DNA of 64,000 bases, from contig JAZQUY010000007.1 in the NCBI GenBank assembly GCA_045631525.1, positions 38,981-102,980 of the forward strand, in the 5' to 3' direction. Position 1 is the first letter of the stretch, and each line of letters opens with the position of its first letter. This DNA is from SIG440 sp045631525. GTDB taxonomy: Bacteria > Bacillota > Clostridia > Monoglobales > Monoglobaceae. Positions 16,187 through 24,165 of this stretch are shown one piece after another. The notes under the pieces are model-generated. The model saw only the letters and a program-made list of their open reading frames with translations. It was not told the DNA's origin and ran no database searches. A program made the position numbers and the translations under genes.

Positions 16187-17032
16187 TTATAAACAAAATT
16201 TTTTTCGGTATTCGGTAGGAGAAAAACCGGTACTCTTTTTGAAAATACGGCTGAAATAAAGAGAATTTTCGTAACCAACTATGGAAGAAATTTCAGAAAC
16301 ATTATACTGAGTGTTTTCAAGAAGATATTTGGCATTTGTAATTCTCATGGATAGAATGTATTGCATAGGAGAAAGACCGGTATATTTTTTGAAGCTCCTG
16401 ATGAACCAGCAAAGGCTTATATGCCGTGATGTGGCATATTGTTTAATATCTATGTCGTGAGAGTAATTCTCGCTGAAATACTGTATAGCAAGCTCGGTTT
16501 CTTTTTTTGTTGTGTTGGCTTTGGAAACAGAATTTAACGCATAACGCTCTATAAGACAAAGTACATTTTGCAAAATCAGTGGGGTGATTTTGCAAAAGTC
16601 AAATTCTGCGGCTTGTAACTCGCTTATTATTCGCTGAAACAGGAGATTGAAATCGGTTGAAATTCCGGTAAAAAAAATATTTGATTTGAGGTTAAGCGCG
16701 GCTAAAATATTTTCTGCGTCGAAACCTGTAAAGTGTACCCAGAAAACTTCGGGCTTGTCCTCGAGATAATATGTATAGTTTTGCTCCTCATCAGGACGAT
16801 AAAGGACCATAGTTCCCGCAGGCAGAAGCTTTTCTTCACCATCGAAAAAGAAATGTGCCTTGCCTGAAGCAATATAAAGGAGCTGAAAGTCACGTCTTCC
16901 TGTGGGCCGACAGGTGATAAAGGATTTGCGGCTTAAGAGGCGGTAGTTTCCGCAGCTTTTCACCACAAGGGGCTGACTTAAATCGGCTGTATCATCAAGC
17001 GAGTTGTTGAGATATGCGGCTTTTGCGTACAA
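16187..17032 (-). CDS. AraC-family transcriptional regulator
   Basis: A 281-residue regulator with an N-terminal cupin-type sensing domain (about 20-150; HFFFDGEEKLLPAGTMVLYR followed by PDEEQNYTYY is the typical AraC_binding pattern) and a C-terminal double helix-turn-helix (about 180-280), ending in the signature SRIFKKSTGFSPTEYRKKF. The start is TTG 17032, seven bases after AAAGGAGG. It is divergent from galactokinase across 188 bp containing repeated TGCATA-like sites, so galactose or a galactoside-derived sugar is the likely effector, by position only. Confidence 0.88.
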   Translation of the reverse strand: MYAKAAYLNNSLDDTADLSQPLVVKSCGNYRLLSRKSFITCRPTGRRDFQLLYIASGKAHFFFDGEEKLLPAGTMVLYRPDEEQNYTYYLEDKPEVFWVHFTGFDAENILAALNLKSNIFFTGISTDFNLLFQRIISELQAAEFDFCKITPLILQNVLCLIERYALNSVSKANTTKKETELAIQYFSENYSHDIDIKQYATSRHISLCWFIRSFKKYTGLSPMQYILSMRITNAKYLLENTQYNVSEISSIVGYENSLYFSRIFKKSTGFSPTEYRKKFCL

Positions 17033-17056
17033 AATAAAACCTCCTTTATATAATAA

Positions 17057-17204
17057 AATGCATATATGCTTTCTTTAAAATACAGTATAATACAATATTT
17101 CGCATTATGCAATAGAAAAAAGTATAATTTTGTGCATATTTTGTATTATTATTTACATAGAAGAGGGCGGAGAGGTTTTGTATAATAGAAATATGAAACG
17201 ATAA
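17057..17204. promoter_or_regulatory. Divergent control region, AraC regulator / galK
   Basis: The minus-strand promoter for the regulator is TTGCAT, 17 bp, TATACT (17084-17112). For galK, TATAAT is at 17182-17187 but no good -35 stands 16-18 bp upstream (TTTACA is 23 bp away), as expected of an activator-dependent promoter. Three related elements, ATGCATATATGC (17058-17069), GCATTATGC (17102-17110) and GTGCATATTTTG (17131-17142), are candidate AraC sites. Confidence 0.55.
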
Positions 17205-17220
17205 AGGAAAGTGATATATT

Positions 17221-18504
17221 ATGAAAATAAATGATTTTTTTGAAAAATTGAAAAGCGGAGGCTTTGATGAAAGGCTGAAAGCTGTTTACGGTAATGACGA
17301 ACAAACTCTTGAGAGGCAAAAGAACAGATATAAAGAGGCTGTTTCCAAATTTTCTGCGACCTACTCAAAGCATACCGAGATAGAGATTTTTTCTGCCCCC
17401 GGCAGAACGGAAATAGGTGGCAACCACACAGACCATCAGCATGGATGTGTTCTGGCTGCAGCTGTTGATGTTGATATTATCGGTGTTGTTGCTTTTCATA
17501 ATGATGGCGTTATGAGAATTTTATCCGAAGGCTATGACGAGATTTCCGTTAAGACTTCAGAAACCGGCATTTGCAAAGATGATGGCGGAAGCACCGCTAT
17601 CGCCAGGGGTATTCTTTCAAAGTTCAAAGAAGCGGGTATAGAGGTCTCCGGCTTTGATATGTATGCGGTGTCGGATGTTTTGAGTGGAAGCGGAATCTCG
17701 TCTTCGGCTGCCTTTGAGGTGCTTTTGGGGACTGTTATTGATACGCATTACAATGGCGGGAAGTTGGGAGCTGTTGAAATTGCAAAAATTGGGCAGTTCG
17801 CTGAAAATGTGTATTTTGGCAAAAAAAGCGGTCTTATGGACCAAATGGTGTCATCGGTCGGGGGATTTGTCTTTATTGATTTTGAAAATCCCCAGAAGCC
17901 TGTGGTAAAAAGTTGTGAATTTGATTTTGAAAAATCGGGGTATTGTCTTTTTATTACAGATACGAAGGGTAGTCATGCTGACCTTACGGATGATTATGTG
18001 GCAATAACAGAGGAAATGCGAGAGGTAGCAGCTTTCTTTGGCAAAGAGGTTATGAGACAGGTGGAGAGGTCGAAGTTTTTTGAAAAACTGGCAATTTTGA
18101 GAAAAAAATGTTCGGACCGGGCGATTTTGCGTGCGATTCATTTCCTTGACGATAACGAAAGAGCGTGGCTCGAGTTTTGTGCTTTGGTAAAAGGTGATGT
18201 GTCAAAGTTTTTGACGCTTGTGAATGAATCTGGGGAATCATCAAAAGGACTTTTGCAAAACTTGTACTCCTCAAAGAAACCAAAGAATCAGGAAATCCCC
18301 CTTGCACTTGAAATCAGTCGCAGACTTGTTGGAGAGAAGGGTGCTGTGAGGGTTCATGGTGGAGGATTTGCAGGAACAATTCAGGCGTTTGTACCGGTTG
18401 AACTTGCCGAAGACTATAAAAAACAGATGGATGATTTGTTTGGAGAAGGCAGCTCAAGACTTATGAAAATCAGACCATATGGTGGAATTGCTGTTATGAA
18501 ATAG
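17221..18504 (+). CDS. galK: Galactokinase
   Basis: GHMP kinase expected to phosphorylate galactose at C1 (Leloir pathway). The galactokinase signature GRTEIGGNHTDHQHG is at about 61-75, the GHMP ATP motif SGSGISSSAAFEVLLG at about 157-172, the catalytic-Asp region KSGLMDQMVSSVGG near 203, and motif 3 VHGGGFAGTIQAFVP near 378. At 427 residues it is about 35 longer than the usual enzyme, mostly before the signature. No galT or galE is next to it, so another sugar of this family is possible. It is followed at once by a strong terminator, so it is a one-gene unit facing an AraC regulator. Confidence 0.87.
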   Translation: MKINDFFEKLKSGGFDERLKAVYGNDEQTLERQKNRYKEAVSKFSATYSKHTEIEIFSAPGRTEIGGNHTDHQHGCVLAAAVDVDIIGVVAFHNDGVMRILSEGYDEISVKTSETGICKDDGGSTAIARGILSKFKEAGIEVSGFDMYAVSDVLSGSGISSSAAFEVLLGTVIDTHYNGGKLGAVEIAKIGQFAENVYFGKKSGLMDQMVSSVGGFVFIDFENPQKPVVKSCEFDFEKSGYCLFITDTKGSHADLTDDYVAITEEMREVAAFFGKEVMRQVERSKFFEKLAILRKKCSDRAILRAIHFLDDNERAWLEFCALVKGDVSKFLTLVNESGESSKGLLQNLYSSKKPKNQEIPLALEISRRLVGEKGAVRVHGGGFAGTIQAFVPVELAEDYKKQMDDLFGEGSSRLMKIRPYGGIAVMK

Positions 18505-18520
18505 GGTTTCTTAGCATAGA

Positions 18521-18552
18521 AAAGGCGGTTGTATACACAACCGCCTTTTTTC
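18521..18552. terminator. Bidirectional terminator after galK
   Basis: Stem AAAGGCGGTTGT / ACAACCGCCTTT with a four-base loop and flanking A/T tracts. It serves galK and the convergent DUF4363 gene. Confidence 0.9.
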
Positions 18553-18556
18553 TTTT

Positions 18557-18937
18557 TTATAATATTTCTTCTATGCTGAAGCCTTCCTGATGAGGAATAT
18601 GGTCAAGGAGCATAGAAAACATAATAAATTCGCCCATAAAATCTGATTTTTGATGGAGGACAGCAAAGGCTCTGCTCTGTTTTAGGGAGATTTCAATTTC
18701 TTCTATGTTTTTTGTGGATATGGTAAGGGATGCCCAAAGTCGTTTTTTATCCCATCTGTTTTGTATCTGGTCTATATTTTCGATGACTTTATTCCATTGG
18801 TCAGCGCTTGCAAAGCTGATAGTTTCCTGACAAAGTGGGCGGATGTTTTTGGTAAGATTCAGCATTATATATGAATGTATGCCTATAAATGTGCATATTA
18901 CCAGGAAAATTGCGATTGCTACAATCAAAGCTCTCAT
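18557..18937 (-). CDS. DUF4363-like membrane-anchored protein
   Basis: A 126-residue protein with one N-terminal membrane helix (about 5-27) and a helical soluble part outside the membrane, with spaced Trp residues (SADQWNKVIENIDQIQNRWD). This size, layout and its position directly after a DUF421 gene match the DUF4363 family of Firmicutes. The function of the family is unknown. ATG overlaps the DUF421 stop by 4 bp, so the two are coupled and probably act together. Confidence 0.75.
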   Translation of the reverse strand: MRALIVAIAIFLVICTFIGIHSYIMLNLTKNIRPLCQETISFASADQWNKVIENIDQIQNRWDKKRLWASLTISTKNIEEIEISLKQSRAFAVLHQKSDFMGEFIMFSMLLDHIPHQEGFSIEEIL

Positions 18938-19632
18938 TGACTTTTGTTCTCCTTTGGGACATCGTTTTTGATAATTACAATTTCACCGGTGCGGTCGGCG
19001 GTCATACAAAAAACCTGGGAGGCATTTTTGATTTTTTTTGCTGCCAGTTGTTTGATAAGCCATTCACGATTAAAGCCAAGCCGACGCAAATTGTTGTCAT
19101 TTATATGTCCGTTGTCAATCAGGACATAACTGATAAAATTTTGTGATGCAGCAGGAATTTTCAAATCCCTTGGGGTAACGGGAGAGAAGTCAGGTTTTGG
19201 GATGACGCTTACGTTTCCGTTGGTTTCCATTATTATATAATCTATTTCCGAAAGTGAGGTGGCACCTGTGTTCCTCACGGTTTCCATAAGGTCATTGAGG
19301 TTGAAACGCTGGCGTGACATTTCCTTTTGATTGATTTTTCCCTTTTCATAAAAAACGCTTGGAGTACCAAAAAAGATTTTCCGCAAAGTGAAATTTCTGT
19401 ATGCGCCAAAGGAAAGTGCCAGTTCAAGAACGAGGAGCAAAGCAATTGCAATAAGACTGCTGAGTATGGGCTGGGATGTGTCCTGAATGGGGAGTGCCGC
19501 CACCTCTGAAATAACAATAGTAACTACCAGTTCGGAGGGCTCGAGCTCGCCTATCTGGCGCTTTCCCAGTGTCCGGAGAGAAACAATGACAAAGAAATAC
19601 ATTATGATGGTACGAATAAATGTTATAAACAA
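18934..19632 (-). CDS. DUF421 (YetF-type) membrane protein
   Basis: A 232-residue protein with three N-terminal membrane helices (to about residue 80) and a cytoplasmic two-part alpha/beta domain. Family marks are RTLGKRQIGELEPSELVV near the N-terminus and RRLGFNREWLIKQLAAKKI near the end. YetF/YrbG-type proteins are widespread in spore formers; their biochemical role is not settled, and some help germination in Bacillus. The start is TTG 19632 after GGATGTGAT. It is coupled to the DUF4363 gene downstream. Confidence 0.85.
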   Translation of the reverse strand: MFITFIRTIIMYFFVIVSLRTLGKRQIGELEPSELVVTIVISEVAALPIQDTSQPILSSLIAIALLLVLELALSFGAYRNFTLRKIFFGTPSVFYEKGKINQKEMSRQRFNLNDLMETVRNTGATSLSEIDYIIMETNGNVSVIPKPDFSPVTPRDLKIPAASQNFISYVLIDNGHINDNNLRRLGFNREWLIKQLAAKKIKNASQVFCMTADRTGEIVIIKNDVPKENKSQ

Positions 19633-19703
19633 GCTATCACATCCATTAAAAGCTTTTTAGGGTATTATTTCCTTAAAACACTTTGGGTATACAGAGGACT
19701 TTC

Positions 19704-19730
19704 ACCAAAAAAAAATTTGCGCATACAATA
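19704..19730 (+). promoter_or_regulatory. Sigma-K-like sporulation promoter (candidate)
   Basis: AC at 19704-19705, 16 bp, then CATACAATA at 19722-19730. This fits the late mother-cell sigma-K pattern AC-N16/17-CATAnnnTA; the -10 also fits sigma-E but its -35 does not. Predicted start near 19738, 9 bases before the ribosome site of the next gene. No sigma-A promoter of comparable quality is seen in this gap. Confidence 0.45.
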
Positions 19731-19760
19731 TTTTAGTAAAAAGTGAAAGGAGTGTATGCT

Positions 19761-20147
19761 ATGCCGGAAGGATATATTGTTGTTCAGGTGTACACGGCGG
19801 ACCAAGCCATACCGCTTCCAGATGCGAATGTAATTGTGTCAAGACCCGCAGAAAGCGGTGAAGAAGTTGTAAGGATTATGAAGACCGACCGAAGCGGAAG
19901 AACGGCGATAATTGCTGTGCCCACCACACCCGCGGCAAATTCCCAAACGCCTGATGGGACGGATAGATTTTTCAAATATAATATTCGGGTGGATTATCCA
20001 GGCTACGAGACGGTGGAAAATGTGAATGTTCCGGTTTTTGAGGGGCAGACATCAATTCAGCCCGTGGGAATGATACCCCTTGCTGATGGAAAGGAAAACG
20101 GAAAAACTGTTACAGTTATTGAGGAAGAACCTTTTGAAAATGAATGA
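19761..20147 (+). CDS. Small beta-sandwich protein, carboxypeptidase-regulatory-like
   Basis: A 128-residue protein with no signal peptide. The pattern (VQVYTADQAIPLPDANVIVS, then TDRSGRTAIIAVP, then YNIRVDYPGYETVENVNVPV) is that of a CarboxypepD_reg-like or Ig-like beta-sandwich, with a Gly/Pro-rich middle. ATG 19761 is preferred over an in-frame GTG at 19743 because AAAGGAG lies between them. It is the first of three genes with the SpoIID-like and peptidoglycan-binding proteins, 18 bp before the second. A structural role in a spore or wall layer is possible but unproven. Confidence 0.7.
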   Translation: MPEGYIVVQVYTADQAIPLPDANVIVSRPAESGEEVVRIMKTDRSGRTAIIAVPTTPAANSQTPDGTDRFFKYNIRVDYPGYETVENVNVPVFEGQTSIQPVGMIPLADGKENGKTVTVIEEEPFENE

Positions 20148-20165
20148 AAAGGCAGGTGATTTTTT

Positions 20166-21563
20166 GTGGTAGGAAGACCCTATATACCCGAAACGATAAC
20201 GGTGCATCTGGGCTCGCCTGATTCCAATGCGGAAAATGTGACGGTGAGCTTTTCGGATTACATAAAAAACGTTGCGTCAAGTGAAATCTTTCCCACTTGG
20301 CCCGAAAGTGCCCTCCGGGCAAACATTTATGCTCAGATTTCTTATGCACTTAACAGAATTTATACCGAATGGTATCCTTCAAGAGGTTACAATTTTGACA
20401 TAACAAATTCTACGGCTTTTGACCAATCTTTTGTGAAAAACCGCGATATCTTTGAAAACATAAGCCAGATAGTTGACGAAATATTTAACGATTACATCAG
20501 ACGTCAGGGAAATGTGGAGCCGCTTTTTGCGGCGTTTTGTGACGGACGGGAGGTTACCTGTGACGGACTTTCCCAATGGGGTTCGGTGGAGCTTGCAAAT
20601 CAGGGGCTTGGACCATATGATATTCTTACATATTATTATGGCGATGATATTGAGCTTGTTCAGGATGCCCCCATACAAAATGTGACAGAGACCTATCCGG
20701 GCACGCCCCTTCGGGTTGGCTCATCCGGCCAGAGTGTGCGGACGATACAGACTCAGCTAAACAGAATTTCAAGGGATTATCCTCTTATTCCAAAAATTTC
20801 GTCTATTGACGGGGTTTTTGGTGAGGAGACCCTTGATGCGGTGAGAAAGTTTCAGGAAATATTTAATCTTTCGGCTGACGGTGTAATAGGAAAAGCCACG
20901 TGGTATAAAATAAAATCTATTTTTGTGGCTGTGGCAAGGCTCGGGGCACTGAATTCGGAGGGAATAAAGCTTGCGGATGTTCCGAAAAACTTTGTTACGG
21001 AAATAAGACCAGGTGAAAGCGGAAATCCTGTCAGGGTGGTGCAGTACTATCTGTCGGTGATTGCGGCATATGACAACGCTGTACCCGCTGTAAATATTGA
21101 TGGAATATTTGGCCCTGCCACCGAAAATTCGGTGAGGAGCTTTCAGCAGAGCAGAGGCCTTCCTCAGACTGGAGTGGTGGACGAAGCAACCTGGGATGCT
21201 TTAAGCAGTGCCTATCTTGGAATTTTGGAAAACTATCCGCCACAATTTTTGGAGGACGATTATTCGCCGTATCCGGGCACACCACTTACTCTGGGAACAA
21301 GCTCGGAGGCAGTACGAGTTCTTCAGGCAAGGCTCAATTTCATATCGGGAGTTTATGAGAACATTCCTTCGGTGGAGGTTACCGGATATTTTGGTGAGCA
21401 GACACAAAATGCAGTGAATGCCTTTGCTGCCGATGTGGGACTTCCGCAAAAGGGTTTTGTGGGGCCAGGGCTTTGGAAGTTGATTGAGGACACATATTTC
21501 AATCTGAAAAATGGGGATTTGAAGACCCCGGGGCAATATCCGGGTTATACAGTTCAGGGTTAA
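20166..21563 (+). CDS. SpoIID-like domain protein with three peptidoglycan-binding repeats
   Basis: A 465-residue protein in two parts. Residues about 28-160 resemble SpoIID/LytB (amidase-enhancer) proteins: VASSEIFPTWPESALRANIY recalls the WPxEALKAQAVAARTYAL helix, and GLSQWGSVELANQGLGPYDI plus LTYYYG recalls the GmSQyGA...YxxIL.hYYpG end. Then follow three PG_binding_1 repeats at about 178-250, 280-348 and 369-445, each with a DGxFGxxTxxAVRxFQ core and W in the closing helix. No signal peptide or lipobox is seen, odd for wall binding but known for spore-coat proteins. Start GTG 20166, after AGGTGA. SpoIID degrades peptidoglycan in engulfment; whether this copy is active is unknown. Confidence 0.75.
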   Translation: MVGRPYIPETITVHLGSPDSNAENVTVSFSDYIKNVASSEIFPTWPESALRANIYAQISYALNRIYTEWYPSRGYNFDITNSTAFDQSFVKNRDIFENISQIVDEIFNDYIRRQGNVEPLFAAFCDGREVTCDGLSQWGSVELANQGLGPYDILTYYYGDDIELVQDAPIQNVTETYPGTPLRVGSSGQSVRTIQTQLNRISRDYPLIPKISSIDGVFGEETLDAVRKFQEIFNLSADGVIGKATWYKIKSIFVAVARLGALNSEGIKLADVPKNFVTEIRPGESGNPVRVVQYYLSVIAAYDNAVPAVNIDGIFGPATENSVRSFQQSRGLPQTGVVDEATWDALSSAYLGILENYPPQFLEDDYSPYPGTPLTLGTSSEAVRVLQARLNFISGVYENIPSVEVTGYFGEQTQNAVNAFAADVGLPQKGFVGPGLWKLIEDTYFNLKNGDLKTPGQYPGYTVQG

Positions 21564-21577
21564 AAGGAGGAATTTAA

Positions 21578-22111
21578 GTGGAAAATAAAATTTATTTTTC
21601 ATACCGTGACAATCCAAAAAACATTCGGGAAATCCAGACATATCTGAGGTTTATAGCGAGGTACATAAGGGACATTCCTGATGTAAAGCCGGACGGAATA
21701 TACGGGCCCCAGACAGAGAATGCAGTTAGGGCTTTTCAGCAGAAGTTTGGGCTAACTCCAACGGGAAAGGTGGACTTTGAGACTTGGACGAATATTGTCG
21801 AGGTGTATGATGATTTGGTTCTGAGACGTAAAACTTTGAGACCAGTATATGTATATCCTGTCGGTATTCCTAATTTCAAAGAGGGAGATGACTTTGAGGA
21901 GATTTATGTTCTTCAGGTGATGCTTAGCCGTCTTGGGAAAATTTTTGGGAACATCCATCCCGTGAAGATTACGGGCACTTTTGACAGTGATACAAGAAAA
22001 GCGGTCGAGGATTTGGAAAGATATTACAACAGGGAAATAAAAGGAATGGTCGACCGAGAACTCTGGAATATTCTTGCTGATGTTTATAGCGGGTTTACTT
22101 TCAATGATTGA
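21578..22111 (+). CDS. Protein with two peptidoglycan-binding domains
   Basis: A 177-residue protein composed almost entirely of two PG_binding_1-like units: residues about 12-80 (PDGIYGPQTENAVRAFQQKF, LTPTGKVDFETW) and a weaker copy at about 100-170 (ITGTFDSDTRKAVEDLERYY, MVDRELWNILADVY). No catalytic domain and no export signal. GTG 21578 follows AGGAGG closely and the gene is only 14 bp after its SpoIID-like neighbour, so they form one transcript. The repeats are closest to those of that neighbour, suggesting local duplication. Confidence 0.8.
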   Translation: MENKIYFSYRDNPKNIREIQTYLRFIARYIRDIPDVKPDGIYGPQTENAVRAFQQKFGLTPTGKVDFETWTNIVEVYDDLVLRRKTLRPVYVYPVGIPNFKEGDDFEEIYVLQVMLSRLGKIFGNIHPVKITGTFDSDTRKAVEDLERYYNREIKGMVDRELWNILADVYSGFTFND

Positions 22112-22151
22112 GTTGACTTTCTGATTTGTTTTTGATAGAATATCAAATAAA

Positions 22152-22186
22152 AAATCACCTTGGGGCAGATACTCCCGAGGTGATTT
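22152..22186. terminator. Stem-loop after the peptidoglycan-binding operon
   Basis: A long hairpin, AAATCACCTTGGG paired with CCCGAGGTGATTT. The T-tract is better on the minus strand than on the plus strand, so strength in the plus direction is uncertain; position fits termination of the upstream operon. Confidence 0.55.
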
Positions 22187-22226
22187 GAATAAATAATTGT
22201 CACATTTGCGGAATGGAGAAAATCTT

Positions 22227-22874
22227 ATGAGAATGCGAAGAAAAAAACACCGCGAAGAACGTATGGAAAACTGTTCTTCGCTTATGATAAGAGATATTAT
22301 GGAATATAAAAATGATATAAGGGCTGTGTTTGAAAATGACAGACCGTTGCATCTTGAAATAGGTTGCGGCAAGGGGGGATTTGTACTGGAGACTGCAAAG
22401 AGAAATCCCGACATAAATTATCTTGCTTTTGAAAAGAATCTTGACGTTTTGGTTCTCGCCATGGAAAAAGTTAAGGAAGCGGGGCTTTCCAACGTGAAGT
22501 TTGTTCCGGGGAATGCTGAAATCTTAGGTGAAATGGAAAGCACCACCAAGGCGGAAAGACTTTACATAAATTTCTGTGACCCATGGAGCAAAGAGGGTTA
22601 TAAAAAACGCCGACTGACACACGAAAGGTACCTTTCAATATATGAGAGGCTGCTGTGTGAAAATGGAGAAGTTCATTTCAAAACTGACAATCGAGGACTT
22701 TTTGAGTTTTCGCTCAATTCTTTTGCGGAATTTGGTCTTAAATTAAAAAACATTACCCTCGATTTGCATAACAGCAAATTTGAAGGTAATGTTATGACCG
22801 AATATGAAAAGCTTTTTTCAGAAAAAGGACAGCCTATATACAGATGCGAGGCTAAATTTCCTTCGACTCGGTAA
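22227..22874 (+). CDS. trmB: tRNA (guanine-N7-)-methyltransferase
   Basis: Methylates G46 in the variable loop of tRNAs using SAM. The 215 residues have the SAM-binding LEIGCGKGGFVLETA, the FEKNLDVLVLA segment, the TrmB hallmark NFCDPWSKEGYKKRRLTH and the C-terminal FKTDNRGLFEFSL and TEYEKLF. ATG 22227 after GGAG is chosen; an in-frame TTG at 22197 has no ribosome site. Its end overlaps the convergent membrane protein gene by 23 bp. Confidence 0.93.
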   Translation: MRMRRKKHREERMENCSSLMIRDIMEYKNDIRAVFENDRPLHLEIGCGKGGFVLETAKRNPDINYLAFEKNLDVLVLAMEKVKEAGLSNVKFVPGNAEILGEMESTTKAERLYINFCDPWSKEGYKKRRLTHERYLSIYERLLCENGEVHFKTDNRGLFEFSLNSFAEFGLKLKNITLDLHNSKFEGNVMTEYEKLFSEKGQPIYRCEAKFPSTR

Positions 22875-23322
22875 GGGGAATATAAAACAAAACACCAGCC
22901 GTTATAGCGTGTGAAACAAGCACAGAAATAAAGGCGTATTCAGAGTTTAGCATGGGCTCCAAAAAACGTGTATGCTGAAAAAGCCATCTGAAAATAAAGC
23001 TCATTTTAAGACCGCCAAAGACTGCTGCGTTGTTTATGTACAGAAGCACCGAAAGTATCGCATAAATTAAAAATGAAACAGCGGCAGGTATGACATATTC
23101 CGACATAGAAAAAGTATTTTTGTAAAACTTTGTCCAGTTGCGGCGATAAAGGAAAAGGAAAAGAAGAAAAGCCGCAATATTGAGTACGAAACAAACGTAG
23201 CGGTAAATAACAACATTTTCACGGAAAATCATGATGGAAAAAATTATGGAACAAAGAATGGAGAGACATAATGTCTTGATTGTTTCAATCACAGAACTTG
23301 CAAAAATATACAAGGTTATCAT
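22852..23322 (-). CDS. Small multi-pass membrane protein of unknown function
   Basis: About 156 residues with four hydrophobic segments (near 5-30, 35-55, 70-95, 125-150), separated by Arg/Lys-rich loops such as YRRNWTKFYK. I do not recognise a family. The start is uncertain: ATG 23322 is directly against GAAAGG, while TTG 23313 stands at a better distance; the open frame continues upstream without a good site. It converges with and overlaps trmB by 23 bp, so transcription of the two would interfere. Confidence 0.6.
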   Translation of the reverse strand: MITLYIFASSVIETIKTLCLSILCSIIFSIMIFRENVVIYRYVCFVLNIAAFLLFLFLYRRNWTKFYKNTFSMSEYVIPAAVSFLIYAILSVLLYINNAAVFGGLKMSFIFRWLFQHTRFLEPMLNSEYAFISVLVSHAITAGVLFYIPLTESKEI

Positions 23323-23418
23323 CCTTTCTTCATGATATAGGTTTTTAAATATTTTAACATATGTTCCCGAAATATTCAAGGGGAAAGTGAAAAGTTTTGT
23401 GGTTTTAATAAAAAGTAC

Positions 23419-23447
23419 TTGACAAAGGTGATTTTGTGTGGTATACT
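23419..23447 (+). promoter_or_regulatory. Promoter of the infC operon
   Basis: TTGACA, 17 bp, TATACT, with TGTGG before the -10 (TRTGn extension). Start predicted near 23454. Confidence 0.85.
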
Positions 23448-23453
23448 CGCAAG

Positions 23454-23589
23454 GTAAAGCAGAAGGTCCGCTTCTCCCCTCAGCTTTTGGCAAAAGGGTA
23501 TTGAACTTGTTTTTTGAGTGCGGAGTTTTGTGCTTTCCGCACTTTTTTATTTTTCAAATGAGTGCAAACTATTTTGGAGGTGTTTAGGT
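23454..23589 (+). promoter_or_regulatory. infC-rpmI-rplT leader RNA with attenuator
   Basis: A 136-nt untranslated leader. It has a GAAGGTCCGCTTC hairpin and a CTTTTGGCAAAAG hairpin, then a strong terminator: AGTGCGGA / TCCGCACT followed by TTTTTTATTTTT (23517-23548), 40 bp before infC. In Firmicutes this operon is controlled by L20 (or L20-type) leaders that terminate transcription when free L20 is abundant; the layout here matches, but the exact L20 site was not confirmed. Confidence 0.7.
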
Positions 23590-24105
23590 ATAGCTAAGCA
23601 GGAATTGATGATTAACGAGGAAATCCGTGACAAAGAAGTTCGTCTTATTGGCCCTGATGGCGCACAGCTTGGTGTTGTTTCAAGTAAAGAGGCACTCTCT
23701 ATGGCTGATGAACACAACCTTGACCTTGTCAAGATTGCTCCCCAGGCAAAACCGCCTGTGTGCAGAATTATGGATTACGGAAAGTACAAGTTTGAGCTTG
23801 CCAAAAGAGAAAAGGAACAAAGAAAGAACCAAAAGGTCATTGATATCAAAGAGGTTCGTCTTAGTCCCAATATCGATGAGCATGATTTTCAGACAAAGGT
23901 TAATCAGGGAATTAAGTTTTTAAAGTCCGGTGACAAGGTGAAAGTTTCGGTGCGTTTCCGTGGTCGTGAAATTACTCACAGTGCAAGCGGAAAGGAATTG
24001 CTTCTCAAAGTTAAGGATGCAATGGCTGAGGTTGGCGTTGTTGAAAAGGACATTAAACTTGAGGGAAGAAGCATGGCTATGTTTGTATCACCCAAGAAAG
24101 CATAA
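23590..24105 (+). CDS. infC: Translation initiation factor IF-3
   Basis: Binds the 30S subunit and checks start codon and initiator tRNA. The 171 residues have the N-domain (INEEIRDKEVRLIGPDGAQL), the Lys-rich linker (AKREKEQRKNQKVIDIKEVR) and the C-domain (KFLKSGDKVKVSVRFRGRE). The only well-placed start is the rare codon ATA at 23590, seven bases after GGAGGTG; the next ATG (23608) has no Shine-Dalgarno and would trim the conserved N-terminus. Rare ATT/ATA starts are known in infC genes, where IF-3 itself rejects them and so limits its own synthesis. First gene of infC-rpmI-rplT. Confidence 0.93.
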   Translation: MAKQELMINEEIRDKEVRLIGPDGAQLGVVSSKEALSMADEHNLDLVKIAPQAKPPVCRIMDYGKYKFELAKREKEQRKNQKVIDIKEVRLSPNIDEHDFQTKVNQGIKFLKSGDKVKVSVRFRGREITHSASGKELLLKVKDAMAEVGVVEKDIKLEGRSMAMFVSPKKA

Positions 24106-24165
24106 GATTTTGCCTTGGATAGGACAAAAGCTTTAAAAAAGTTATTTATGGAAGGAGTATGAAAA

